Shown in pieces: positions 1 through 9,400 of a stretch of 50,373 nucleotides of DNA (position 1 is its first letter; each line of letters begins with the position of its first letter). Source of the stretch: JAXMHQ01 sp046346665 (GTDB lineage Bacteria; Verrucomicrobiota; Verrucomicrobiia; Limisphaerales; JAXMHQ01); assembly GCA_046346665.1 (NCBI GenBank), contig JAXMHQ010000035.1, positions 1-50,373 on the forward strand, written 5' to 3'. The notes beneath the pieces were generated by a model. It made no database searches and had not been told where the DNA came from. It was given only the letters and a program-made list of their open reading frames with translations. A program made the position numbers and the translations under genes.

Positions 1-863
1 AGATGCGGCTGGCGGGAATCGAGTACGACGAGCGGATCGAGGAGCTGGAGAAACTGGAGCATCCCAAGCCCAACCGCGAGTTCATCTATTCCACCTTCAA
101 CGCCTTCGCCGACCGCCATCCGTGGGTCGGGCAGGACAACATCCGCCCCAAATCCATCGCGCGCGAAATGTTCGAATCGTTCCGGTCTTTTTCCGATTAC
201 ATTCGCGATTACGAATTGCAGCGGGCGGAAGGCGTGCTGCTGAGGCACCTGAACAGCGTGTTCAAGACCCTCACCCAGACCGTGCCGGACGCGGCCAAGA
301 ACGATGAGCTCCGGGAAATGGAATTGTATCTCTCCACGCTGATTCGGCAGGTGGATTCGAGTTTATTGGATGAATGGGAAAAGTTGCGCGATCCGAATTA
401 CCGTCCGGCGGAGGTGCGCGAGGCGCGGCCGCCCGGAAGCGAGGAGGCGGAACAGGACGTGACGCGCGACGTGAAGGGATTCACCGCCGCCGTGCGCAAC
501 CGGATTTTCCGGTTCCTGCGCGGGCTGGTGATCGGGGATTTCGATCAGGCGCTGGAGGGGCTGGAAACCGCCGCGCCGGGGGCGGCCCCGGAGGAAGCCT
601 GGACAGCGGCGCGGTTGCAGGGTGCGCTGGACGAATACCTGGTCGAACACGAGCGGCTTTGTCTCGACCCGGACGCGCGCAACAACCGGCACACTTACGT
701 GACGCCGTCGGAGGACCGGAAGTCATGGCGCGTGCAGCAGATGCTGGTGGACCCGGAGGGCCACAACGATTGGGTGGCGGAATTCCGGGTGGACCTGGAG
801 GCGTCGCGCGCCGCGCGGGAACCGAGGATGAGGTTGGAGCGGCTCGGCGCGCTCGCACGATGA
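1..863 (+). CDS. C-terminal part of a DUF3516-type superfamily II helicase (5' partial)
   Basis: The reading frame enters from outside the window and is open from base 3, giving 286 visible residues. The block LAGIEYDERIEELEKLEHPK, the later HPWVG and PKSIAREM, and the long helical region around RQVDSSLLDEWEKLRD match my memory of the DUF3516 domain that follows the DEAD/DEAH helicase core in some actinobacterial and other bacterial RNA helicases. The Walker A and DEAD-box motifs would lie upstream and cannot be seen. The stop TGA (861-863) sits inside the left arm of a heptamer repeat that continues towards the convergent oxidoreductase gene. The ATG at base 3 is unlikely to be the true start because the domain should be preceded by the helicase core. 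The family call comes from recall and was not searched. Confidence 0.68.
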   Translation, partial: MRLAGIEYDERIEELEKLEHPKPNREFIYSTFNAFADRHPWVGQDNIRPKSIAREMFESFRSFSDYIRDYELQRAEGVLLRHLNSVFKTLTQTVPDAAKNDELREMELYLSTLIRQVDSSLLDEWEKLRDPNYRPAEVREARPPGSEEAEQDVTRDVKGFTAAVRNRIFRFLRGLVIGDFDQALEGLETAAPGAAPEEAWTAARLQGALDEYLVEHERLCLDPDARNNRHTYVTPSEDRKSWRVQQMLVDPEGHNDWVAEFRVDLEASRAAREPRMRLERLGALAR

Positions 864-946
864 CGAATGACTAATGACTAATGACTAATGACGAACTCCG
901 AAAGGGACTTCAGTTTGTCATTCGTCAATCGTCATTCGTCATTCAT
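860..946. repeat. Inverted repeat with AATGACT heptamer arms (family C)
   Basis: The left arm, about 860-895, is a run of four to five near-perfect 7-bp units (AATGACT/AATGACG). The right arm, about 915-946, is the reverse complement in degenerate form (GTCATTCGTCAATCGTCATT). The spacer is about 20 bp. The element fills the gap between two convergent genes and contains the stop codons of both: the helicase TGA at 861-863, and the oxidoreductase TGA at 932-934 with its last four codons (MNDE). It could fold into a long imperfect hairpin in either transcript and so act as a two-way terminator or 3' end stabiliser. That role is an inference. Confidence 0.85.
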
Positions 947-2350
947 TTCCGCCAATTCCTCGGCGGGATAAGTCCAGATTTCCGCCAGCGTGGGATGATA
1001 ATGCGGGGTGGCGGCGAGTTCGCGGGCGGTCATGCGTTTGGCCATGGCGACGACGATTTCGTGGATGAGTTCGGCGCCCTGGGGGCCGACGCAGGCGCCG
1101 CCGAGAATTTCGCCGGATTTGGGATCGGCCAGCAATTTCACGAAACCGTCGCGGGCTTCGAGGATGATGGATTTGCCGTGGTCGCCGAACGGGTAGCTGG
1201 CCTTGACGTAAGGAATGCCGCGGGCCTGGGCCGCGCGTTCGGTGAGGCCGACGAATGCCGCCTGCGGCTCGGTGAACACCGCCACCGTCAGCAGCCGCGT
1301 GTCGAACAGCCGCGGCCTGGCCGGCTGGGCGATATTGTGGCCCGCGATTTCGCCCTGCAACACGGCGAGGTGCACGATCTCGTAAGGGCCTGTGCAATCG
1401 CCTGCCGCATAAATGTGAGGCGCCGAAGTCTGCATCCGCTCGTTGGCCGCGATCCGGCCGTCCCGAAGCTCGACCCCGGCGCGGTCCAGATGGAGGGAAT
1501 CGATGTTCGCGCTTCGTCCCGTGGCGAGCAGGACTTCGTCGGCCGTGACAGACGACGGTTTGCCGGCGTGTTCGAAATGGACGGTTTTGCGATCCGGCTG
1601 GCGCGAGGCGCCGGTAAGGCGGGTGTTGGCGAACAGGGCGATGCCTTCGCGCCGCAGCACCGTCTCCAGCACCTCGGCGGCGTCGGGATCGAAATCGCGC
1701 AGCACATGGGCGCTGCGCTGGACGAGGCTGACCTGGACGCCGAACCGGGCGAAGAACTGGGCGAACTCGAGGGCGACCGCTCCTCCGCCGAGGACGGCGA
1801 GCGATTTGGGCAGCGCACGCAGCTCCAAGGCCGTGTCGCTCGTCAGACAATCCAGCGTCGCCAGATCCGGTATCGGCGGGGCCGACACGCGGGAGCCGGT
1901 GGCGATGACGAAATGCGCCGCGGTGATCCGGCCGCCGGTGCTCAGCCGCAGCGTGTGCGGATCCTCAAAACTGGCCTCGGCGCGCAGAAATGCAAATCGT
2001 CCGTCCGATAGCTGTCCGCGCCGGTAATCGGCGAATTCCCGGACCAGGGCGTCTTTCCGGGCCATGACCTTTTGGAAATCGAATCCGACTTTGCCCGGCT
2101 GGATTCCCCAGGCCTGGGGATGCGAGGCGAGGTGGTAGACCTCGGCGGATTGGAGCAGGGCCTTGGTAGGCATGCAACCGCGCAGGATGCAAAGTCCGCC
2201 GACTTCGGCGGCGCCTTCGATCACGGTGGTGCGAAGTCCTGCCGCGGCTGTCGTGCGCGCCGCCGCATAACCGCCGCTCCCCCCGCCGATCACCGCAACG
2301 TCATAATCGTAAATGGCTCGCGCTGTCATTCGGCATATGATGGTCCGCAT
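932..2350 (-). CDS. Pyridine nucleotide-disulfide oxidoreductase (dihydrolipoamide dehydrogenase / mercuric reductase-like)
   Basis: This 472-residue flavoprotein has an N-terminal FAD-binding Rossmann motif (VIGGGSGGYAAA, about residues 20-31). The redox-active disulfide GGLCILRGCMPTK carries C54 and C59 in CxxxxC spacing. A second nucleotide-binding motif (VLGGGAVALEFA) is followed by the FAD motif IYAAGDCTG, and the C-terminal dimer domain holds HYHPTLAEIW, the usual His acid/base site. The length fits the class I family. No pyruvate or oxoglutarate dehydrogenase subunits are nearby, and the disulfide loop differs from the classic Lpd loop (GGTCLNVGCIPSK), so the substrate cannot be assigned. 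The first ATG (2348-2350) is used here; an in-frame ATG seven codons later is also possible. The last residues, MNDE, are encoded by the adjacent repeat arm. Confidence 0.85.
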   Translation of the reverse strand: MRTIICRMTARAIYDYDVAVIGGGSGGYAAARTTAAAGLRTTVIEGAAEVGGLCILRGCMPTKALLQSAEVYHLASHPQAWGIQPGKVGFDFQKVMARKDALVREFADYRRGQLSDGRFAFLRAEASFEDPHTLRLSTGGRITAAHFVIATGSRVSAPPIPDLATLDCLTSDTALELRALPKSLAVLGGGAVALEFAQFFARFGVQVSLVQRSAHVLRDFDPDAAEVLETVLRREGIALFANTRLTGASRQPDRKTVHFEHAGKPSSVTADEVLLATGRSANIDSLHLDRAGVELRDGRIAANERMQTSAPHIYAAGDCTGPYEIVHLAVLQGEIAGHNIAQPARPRLFDTRLLTVAVFTEPQAAFVGLTERAAQARGIPYVKASYPFGDHGKSIILEARDGFVKLLADPKSGEILGGACVGPQGAELIHEIVVAMAKRMTARELAATPHYHPTLAEIWTYPAEELAEMNDE

Positions 2351-2354
2351 TGCT

Positions 2355-2464
2355 TGAGTGTAAAAGAGTTAAAAGGTTAAAAGAGTCGAATGGTCAAAGC
2401 GGTCGCAATGTCCCGGCGCCGGCGGAACGCGATTTAACGATTTAAGGCTCAACCCTTTTAACCC
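2355..2464. repeat. Inverted repeat with GTTAAAAG-type octamer arms (family L)
   Basis: The left arm, about 2355-2393, holds GTTAAAAG-like units about 8 bp apart (AGTTAAAAGGTTAAAAGAGT). The right arm, about 2427-2464, carries the complementary ATTTAA and CTTTTAACC segments. It lies in the 280-bp divergent gap between the oxidoreductase and the first protease. The rest of the gap (2465-2630) holds the promoter-like block and a hairpin listed separately. The AT-rich arms contrast with the GC-rich surroundings. Confidence 0.6.
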
Positions 2465-2474
2465 GCTGAATTCA

Positions 2475-2503
2475 TTGACTTTTCAGGCTGAATCCGGCAT
2501 AGT
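2475..2503 (+). promoter_or_regulatory. Promoter-like block upstream of protease 1, conserved upstream of protease 2
   Basis: TTGACT (2475-2480) is followed after 17 bp by CATAGT (2498-2503), a sigma-70-like arrangement with a weak -10. The block, including the interior AGGCTGA and TCCG, recurs at 6389-6416 ahead of the paralogous protease gene. That conservation in otherwise unlike intergenic DNA is the main support. Here it lies about 130 bp before the ATG, against under 10 bp for the paralog, so the leader lengths would differ greatly. Confidence 0.5.
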
Positions 2504-2597
2504 CAGTCAAATGTGTTTCACCAGAATTGCAGCCGGGCAAGGAGGTGCGTGGCAGTTGAAGTCGGGCGATTTTCCGAGGAATTAGACTCAATATGAT

Positions 2598-2615
2598 GGA
2601 CGGCTGCGGCCGTCC
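2598..2615 (+). other. Short perfect hairpin in the leader of protease 1
   Basis: GGACGGC and GCCGTCC flank a TGCG loop, ending 15 bp before the ATG at 2631. No clear Shine-Dalgarno sequence is seen between hairpin and start. A part in translation control is possible but unsupported. Confidence 0.45.
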
Positions 2616-2630
2616 GTTCAGCACCGAACC

Positions 2631-5600
2631 ATGCGACCCAGCTGTTTCCCCGCAGTTCTCGCCGCATTCCTGCTCTGCGGCGGCGTCGCTTTGGCTTCTC
2701 AAAAAGTAAGAGTGGCAGATCCACAGGCGGCGCGGGACCTGGTGAAGCAGGGCGCCCGGCCGGTCGCCGATTACGGCGCGTTCCAGGTCCTCGAAGTCGA
2801 CACTCTCCCCGCCGGCGCCGATCGCAGCCGGGTTCAATTGGAAAACTCCTGGAATTTCATCCGGCTGAACGGCGGGATACTCGACACGCGCCGTCCGGAG
2901 CTGCGCGCCGCCCGGAAAGCCGCCGCTTCCTTTTCCGGCGCGCGACTGCACCTGCTCCAGTTCGCGGGACCCGTCAAACCCGAATGGCTGGAGGCGCTCA
3001 AGGCCACCGGCGTTCGCGTCACCGGTTACATTCCCGAAAACGCCTACCTTGTTTACGGCGACTCCGCCGCCCTGCAGCGGCTGCAGTCCTGGGCCGACGG
3101 CAACCCGGTCGTTCAATGGAACGGTTCGTACGCATCGGCCGACAAAATCCACCCGTTCGCCCGGCCTGGTAAACTGTCGAAGAACACCGCGGAATCGAGT
3201 TCATTTGCCATTCAACTACTAGACGACCCGGATGCGAACCCGGCGACATTGCGGTTGCTCGAGCGTTTGCGCACCGGCCCGGTGCGGCAGCAATTCCGGT
3301 CGATGAATTATCTGAACATAGTGGTCCCGCTGCCGGCCGGGGCTGTCGACGCCGTGGCGGCGCAGCCGGACGTCGTGTCGATTCACGCGGCGCCGGAGCG
3401 CGGCAAGTTTGACGAGCGGCAGGCGCAGATCGTGGCGGGCGCGGTTTCGGGCGGCGCGCCGACGGGGCCGGGATACCTGGCGTGGCTGGCGACGAAGGGA
3501 TTTTCGCAGGCGCAATTCGACGCGTCAGGATTCGTGGTGGACATGACGGACAGCGGCATTGACAACGGGACGGCGGCGCCGGGTCATTTTGGTTTGTATC
3601 GGCAGGGCGACCCCGGCCAGTCGAGCCGGGTGATTTACAATCGCCTGGAAGGCACGCCGAACAGCGGCAGCACGCTCCAGGGTTGCGACGGGCACGGGAC
3701 CGTGAACGCCCACATCCTGGCCGGCTACAGTGCGCGGACCGGATTTCCGTTCGCGGACAGCTCCGGTTACAGCTACGGCCTCGGCATCTGTCCCTTCGTC
3801 CGCATCGGGTCGTCCGTCATTTTCGATCCCAATTATTACACCAGCCCGAATTTTCCGGCGTTGCAATCCGACGCCTACCAGGACGGGGCTCGGATCAGCG
3901 CGAACAGTTGGGGGACGACTTACGGGGACGGGACTTATGATATCGCGGCGCAGACCTATGACGCGCTGGTGCGCGACGCGCAGCCGCCTGGCTCGCCTTA
4001 TCCAACGCCGGGCAACCAGCCGATGGTGATCGTGTTCGCGGCGGGCAACAGCGGTCCGGGCGCCCAGACCATTTCCAGTCCGGGCACGGCAAAAAACGTG
4101 ATCACGGTGGGCGCCTCGGAAAGTGTGCGATCGCTGGCGCTGTCGGTGGGCGGGGTGAACGCGGTGGGGGACAGCGGCTGTTTGTCGGACGACGATACCG
4201 ACGCGGACAACGCGAACGACATTGCGGCGTTTTCCGGCCGGGGCCCGTGTGCGGACGGGCGGATGAAGCCGGACCTTGTGGCACCGGGGACGCATGTGAC
4301 GGGGGGCGCGCCGCAGTCGGGCACGGCGGTGACGAATGGGACCGGGTCGGGGCTGGCGTGTTTCGATGCCTCGGGGATTTGCGCGTTGCCGGGTCACGGC
4401 ATTACGGGCAGCCAGTATAATTTCTTTCCGTTGAGCCAGCAGTTCTACACGGTTTCATCGGGGACGAGCCAGTCGACGCCGGCTGTGGCGGGCGCGTGCG
4501 CGTTGTTGCGGCAATGGTTTCTCAACGCCTCGCTGCCGCCGCCCAGCCCCGCCCTGACCAAGGCCGCGCTCGTCAATTCGGCGGCCTACCTCACCGGCAC
4601 CGACGCCAACGACAACCTGTGGTCTCCCGCACAGGGCATGGGCGGCCTCAGCCTCGACGGTTTGTTCGACGGCGTCCCGCGCGTTTTTCGCGACCAGGTC
4701 CCGGCCGACAAATTCACCGCCACCGGCCAGGCGCGGACGTTTTCCGGCGTGATCACGGATCCGTCGAAGCCTTTCCGCGTGACCCTGGCCTGGACCGACG
4801 CGCCGGGCACCACCGCCGCCGTGGCGTCCTACAACAACGACCTCGACCTCGTCGTCAGCGTGGGCGGCCACACTTACCTGGGCAACGTGTTTTCCGGCGG
4901 CTATTCCACGACGGGCGGATCGGCCGATTACGCGAACAACGTGGAAAGCGTTTTTCTGCCTGCGGGATTGTCGGGGACGTTCGTGGTGACGGTGACCGCG
5001 GCGAACATCAATTCCGACGGCGTCCCGGACGAAGCGCCGGCGCAGGACCAGGATTTCGCGCTGGTGATTTACAACGCGGCCACGTCGAGCGTCCCGGTGC
5101 TGTCGCTCGAAGGCGTCCAGTTGACAGCGGAGAATTGTCTGCCAACCAACAATGCCGTCGATCCGGGTGAAACCGTCACGCTGGCTTATTCGCTGCGCAA
5201 CCTGGGACCGGCCGCCACGACGAACCTCGTGCTGTCGCTGCTGGCGACCAACGGCGCCGCGATGCCTTCGGCGCCCCAGTGGCTGGGAATCATCCCGCCC
5301 GGCACCGCCTTCACCCAGTCGGTCAGCTTCACCGCCTATGGCACATGCGGCGGGAACATCGCCCCGACGCTCCAGGCCCAGGACGGCTCGCTGAACCTCG
5401 GCTTGTTCGCCGCCGGCTTCCCGCTCGGCGCGCTCACCGAGACTCCCCTCGCGGCGTCCAACCCCGTCGTCATCGTCTTCACCAACGGCAGCATCGGCCC
5501 CGCCGGTCCTTACCCGTCCTTGATCACCCTGAGCGGCGTGACGGGAATCGTCGCGGCCGCCACCGTTGAATTGTCCGATTTCGAACACGGGTTCCCGTTC

Positions 5601-6191
5601 GATGTTGATTTTCTCCTGGCCGGGCCGTCCGGCACGAACGTGATGCTGATGTCGCAGTGCGGCGGGAGTTATGAAGTGGAGGACCTGGACCTGGTTTTTG
5701 ACGACACCGCCACGCAAAGTTTGCCGTATTGGGCGCCGATGTCGTCCGGCACCTACCTGCCGACTTCGCATTCCTACGATTCCTTCGATCCGCCCGCGCC
5801 GGCGTATCCGTATGGAACCGCGCTCTCCGCGTTTGCGGGGTCGGATCCGAACGGCACCTGGTCGCTGTGGGGCCAGCAGACCGGGCCGGATTCCGGGGGC
5901 GTGCTGGGCGGCGGCTGGCGGCTGAACCTGACGCTGACCAATTTGACCTGCTGTTCCGGGGCGCCGCCGCCGGCGCCGCGCATCCTGTCCATCACGGTCA
6001 CCAACAACACCGCCAACGTGACCTGGTCGACCGTTCCCGGCAATTCCTATCAATTGCAAAGCATTCCGTCCCTCGGCACACCCGGCTGGAGCACGGTCGG
6101 CTCACCGCTCGTCGCAACCAATCTCACCAGCTCCCAGTCGGGGCCAGCCACAAACTCCGCCAGGACCTTTTACCGAATCCAGGCCAATTAA
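2631..6191 (+). CDS. Secreted S8 (subtilisin-like) serine protease with C-terminal P-like and beta domains
   Basis: The 1186-residue protein begins with a signal peptide (basic MR, hydrophobic FPAVLAAFLLCGGVALA, cleavage near ALA-S), then a pro-region of about 250 residues. The catalytic triad is visible: D307 in TDSGIDNGT, H355 in GCDGHGT and S613 in SSGTSQSTPAVAG, with the oxyanion Asn in FAAGNSGP. After the protease domain come a beta-rich region (about 690-800), a CARDB-like stretch, a P-domain-like segment (about 980-1105; FEHGFPFDVDFLLAGPSG) and a short tail ending SARTFYRIQAN, typical in my experience of large exported verrucomicrobial proteins. It is a paralog of the next gene: the pro-region, triad contexts and spacing match closely. 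The likely role is extracellular or surface proteolysis. The TAA stop overlaps the first bases of the repeat that follows. Confidence 0.9.
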   Translation: MRPSCFPAVLAAFLLCGGVALASQKVRVADPQAARDLVKQGARPVADYGAFQVLEVDTLPAGADRSRVQLENSWNFIRLNGGILDTRRPELRAARKAAASFSGARLHLLQFAGPVKPEWLEALKATGVRVTGYIPENAYLVYGDSAALQRLQSWADGNPVVQWNGSYASADKIHPFARPGKLSKNTAESSSFAIQLLDDPDANPATLRLLERLRTGPVRQQFRSMNYLNIVVPLPAGAVDAVAAQPDVVSIHAAPERGKFDERQAQIVAGAVSGGAPTGPGYLAWLATKGFSQAQFDASGFVVDMTDSGIDNGTAAPGHFGLYRQGDPGQSSRVIYNRLEGTPNSGSTLQGCDGHGTVNAHILAGYSARTGFPFADSSGYSYGLGICPFVRIGSSVIFDPNYYTSPNFPALQSDAYQDGARISANSWGTTYGDGTYDIAAQTYDALVRDAQPPGSPYPTPGNQPMVIVFAAGNSGPGAQTISSPGTAKNVITVGASESVRSLALSVGGVNAVGDSGCLSDDDTDADNANDIAAFSGRGPCADGRMKPDLVAPGTHVTGGAPQSGTAVTNGTGSGLACFDASGICALPGHGITGSQYNFFPLSQQFYTVSSGTSQSTPAVAGACALLRQWFLNASLPPPSPALTKAALVNSAAYLTGTDANDNLWSPAQGMGGLSLDGLFDGVPRVFRDQVPADKFTATGQARTFSGVITDPSKPFRVTLAWTDAPGTTAAVASYNNDLDLVVSVGGHTYLGNVFSGGYSTTGGSADYANNVESVFLPAGLSGTFVVTVTAANINSDGVPDEAPAQDQDFALVIYNAATSSVPVLSLEGVQLTAENCLPTNNAVDPGETVTLAYSLRNLGPAATTNLVLSLLATNGAAMPSAPQWLGIIPPGTAFTQSVSFTAYGTCGGNIAPTLQAQDGSLNLGLFAAGFPLGALTETPLAASNPVVIVFTNGSIGPAGPYPSLITLSGVTGIVAAATVELSDFEHGFPFDVDFLLAGPSGTNVMLMSQCGGSYEVEDLDLVFDDTATQSLPYWAPMSSGTYLPTSHSYDSFDPPAPAYPYGTALSAFAGSDPNGTWSLWGQQTGPDSGGVLGGGWRLNLTLTNLTCCSGAPPPAPRILSITVTNNTANVTWSTVPGNSYQLQSIPSLGTPGWSTVGSPLVATNLTSSQSGPATNSARTFYRIQAN

Positions 6192-6376
6192 GTGCGGAAT
6201 GCGCAGTGCGGAGTGCGGAATCCTGGCGGCACGCTTTTATCGTATTTGTAGGAGCCGACGTAAGGAGGCTCACGCTTCCGTCTTTCCTGATGAGTTGGAG
6301 CCTCCTTACGTCGGCTGCCACAAGGAGCCAGGCGAACCCGCCAGGATTCCGCACTCCGCATTCCGCACTCCGCACT
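6190..6376. repeat. Family A inverted repeat (TGCGGA heptamer arms) enclosing a second 19-bp perfect palindrome
   Basis: The outer arms are 6190-6229 and 6338-6376. Each contains four (R)TGCGGA heptamers followed inward by AATCCTGGCGG, and about 36 of 39 positions are complementary. The interior holds a different inverted repeat, 6253-6271 with 6298-6316 (starting AGCCGACGTAAGG), 19 bp with no mismatch. The left arm begins within the TAA stop of the preceding protease gene. Other family A arms lie at about 19954, 26702, 27195, 38695 and 38906. Confidence 0.9.
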
Positions 6377-6388
6377 GGATGGGGTCGT

Positions 6389-6416
6389 TTGACTTTTTAG
6401 GCTGATCCGACATCAT
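6389..6416 (+). promoter_or_regulatory. Promoter-like block upstream of protease 2
   Basis: TTGACT (6389-6394), a 16-bp spacer and CATCAT (6411-6416) repeat the block upstream of protease 1, with shared AGGCTGA, TCCG and CAT elements. The ATG is at 6423, so transcription from here would give a nearly leaderless mRNA. Confidence 0.45.
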
Positions 6417-6422
6417 CGATTC

Positions 6423-9400
6423 ATGAAAAGTCATCGCAGGCTGCGGCGGTTTGTGTCCTGTGTCGTGTTCGCCGCCGGGCTGTTCGCGTTTGTTTGCGCG
6501 GCGCCGGGCGCGCCTCGGCGGGTGCGTGTGGACGATCTCCAAACCGCCCGGCAACTGCTCGACGCCGGCGGGCGGCTGCTGGTGGATTACGGCAGCTTTC
6601 AGCTCATCGAGGTGGATTCGCTGCCGGTTGCGAAATCGGCGGATGCGCGGATCCGGTCGATGGACGGCTCGGATTACCTGCAGTTGAACGCGCGCATTCT
6701 CAACACGCGAGCGGCCGAAGCGCAGGCGTTGCGCGGTCCGGTGGGTTCCTTTGAAGGGCTCCGGCTGCACCTGGTCCAGTTCGTCGGACCGATCCTGCCC
6801 GAATGGCGCGCGGCGATCGCGGCAGCCGGGGTGCAGGTGATCAATTACCTTCCGCAAAATGCTTTCCTGGTTTCGGGCGACGCGGCCGCGCTGGTGCGTC
6901 TGCAATCCTGGGCGGCGTCGAACCCGGTGGTGCAATGGGAGGGACCGTTCCCGGCGGATTACAAGGTCCACCCGGCGGCGAGCCCGCTGGATGCCAAGGG
7001 CGCGGTGCGGCAGTCGGGGCCGGTGACCGTCGCGGTGCAACTCGTGCAGGATCCGGGTGCGAACCCGGCGACGCTGGCGCTGCTGGACCAGTGGAAGCTG
7101 GCGCCGGTGAAGCGCGACGGGAAGATTCTTCAGTTCCGGAACCTGGTTGTAACGCTGCCGGCGGAGCGGGTGCTGGAGCTGGCGGCGCGGCCGGATGTGA
7201 TATCGATCCAGCCGTGGAAGGCGCCGCGCAAAATGGACGAGCGGCAGGACCAGATTGTGGCGGGCAACGTGGCGGGCGGCCAGCTCACGGGCGCGGGTTA
7301 CCTGGCGTGGCTGGCGGCCAAGGGATTCAACCAGGCGCAGTTCGACGCGTCGGGGTTTGTGGTGGACGTGAGCGACAGCGGGATTGACAACGGGACGCAG
7401 TCGCCGGGGCATTATGCGTTGTATCCGGCGGCGGCGGTGACTCTGCCGTCGCGCGTGGTTTACAACCGGCTGGAAGGCGTTCGCAACTCCGGCAGCACGC
7501 TCCAGGGTTGCGACGGGCACGGCAACATCAACGCCCACATCATCGCCGGTTACGACGCCTTCACCGGGTTCCCGCATGCGGATTCCAGCGGCTATGCCTA
7601 CGGCCTGGGCGTCTGCCCGTTCGTGCGGGTGGGTTCCTCCGTCGTGTTCGACCCCGACTATTTCACGAGCCCGAATTACACGACTTTGATGACGGACGCC
7701 TGGAACGACGGCGCGCGGGTCAGCAACAACAGCTGGGGATCGTCGGTTGCGGGCGCTTACGACATCGATGCCCAGTCCTACGACGCCCTGGTGCGCGACT
7801 CGGGTGCGGCGGGGAGCAACCGGGCGATGGTGATTGTGTTCAGCGCGGGCAACGACGGTCCGGATTCGACGACGATCGCGTCGCCTGGAAGCGCCAAGAA
7901 TGTGATCACCGTGGGAGCGGCGGACAATGTCCGATCGATAAACACCTTCAACGGCGGCAACGATCCTTCGGGCAGCGACGCGTGTTCGACGACGGACAGC
8001 GACGCGGCGACGGCGGAGAGCCTGGCGGATTTTTCGAGCCGGGGGCCGTGTGCGGACGGGCGGAAGAAGCCGGACCTGGTGGCGCCGGGCACGCACGTGA
8101 CGGGCGGCGCGCCGCAGAACGGGTCGGCGACCACGAACGGCGTTGGATCGGGGTTGGCGTGTTTCAACGCGAGCGGCGTGTGCGCGCTGCCGGGCAGCGG
8201 CACGAAGGGGAACGCGGCGAATTTCTTCCCGCTGAACCAGAAGTTTTACACGGAATCGAGCGGCACCAGTCATTCCGCGCCCGCGGTCTCCGGCGCGTGC
8301 GCGTTGCTGCGGCAGTATTTCATCAACCAGGGCTGGGCGCCGCCGAGCCCGGCGATGACCAAGGCGTTCCTGATGAACAGTGCGCGTTACCTGACGGGGA
8401 ACTACGCCAACGACACGCTCTGGTCGACGAGCCAGGGCATGGGCGAGCTGAACCTGGGCATGGCTTTTGACGCCGCGGCGCGCAGCCTGCACGACCAGTC
8501 GGCGGGCGAGGTGTTCACCGCGACGGGCCAGACACTCACTTTCAACGGCGTGATCAGCGATGTCACCAAACCGTTCCGGGTGACGCTGGCCTGGACCGAC
8601 GGTCCAGGTTCGACGCTGGCTGGCAAGGAACTGGTGAATGATCTCGACCTCAGGGTCACCGTGGGCGGCCAGACCTACAAGGGGAACGTCTTCAGCGGCA
8701 ATCGTTCCGTCACCGGCGGCTCCGCGGATTCGCTCAACAATGTCGAAAGCGTTTTCCTCCCGGCGGGTGCGTCCGGCCAGTTCAGCATCACCGTCAGCGC
8801 CGCCAATATTGCCACGGACGCCATTCATAATTCCGGCGGATTGCCGGCGCAGGATTTCGCGCTGGTGATTTACAATGGCAGCGAAGCGGCCAGACCCAGC
8901 CTGGCCGTCGCCGCCTGGCAAGTCCTCGACGAAACCTGCGCAACCGACTCCGGCACGGTGGATCCCGGCGAGACGGTGACGGTTAATTTTACCCTGCAGA
9001 ATTTCGGCAACGCGAACACGACCAACCTCGTGCTCACGCTGCTGGCTACAAACGGGATCGCGTCGCCCAGCGGGCCGCAGTCCTTCGGCGCCGTGTCCAC
9101 CAACGGCACAACGGTGAGCCAGGCCTTTTCCTTCACTGCCGGCGGCACCTGCGGCGGCACCATTCGACCCACGTTCCAGCTCCAGGACGGATCGGCCGAC
9201 CTCGGCACGCTGTCATGCGTCATTCCGCTGGGTGCGTCGGTGCCGATTTACCTGCAGAACTTCGACGCCGTGACCAAGGGGCTTCCGGTCGGCTGGACCA
9301 CAGCCGGCGGCGCCGGCCAGAAACCCTGGGCGATCACCCGGACGGCTTCGGATTCGCCCACGTCATCCATTTTCTCCGGAGAATCCTCAGCTCAGGGAGT

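Noticed and set aside
6306..8921. Long open frame of about 870 codons antisense to protease 2
   Set aside because: It is Arg/His/Pro-rich with no recognisable domain, and the plus strand carries a full catalytic triad. GC-rich codon bias explains the open antisense frame.
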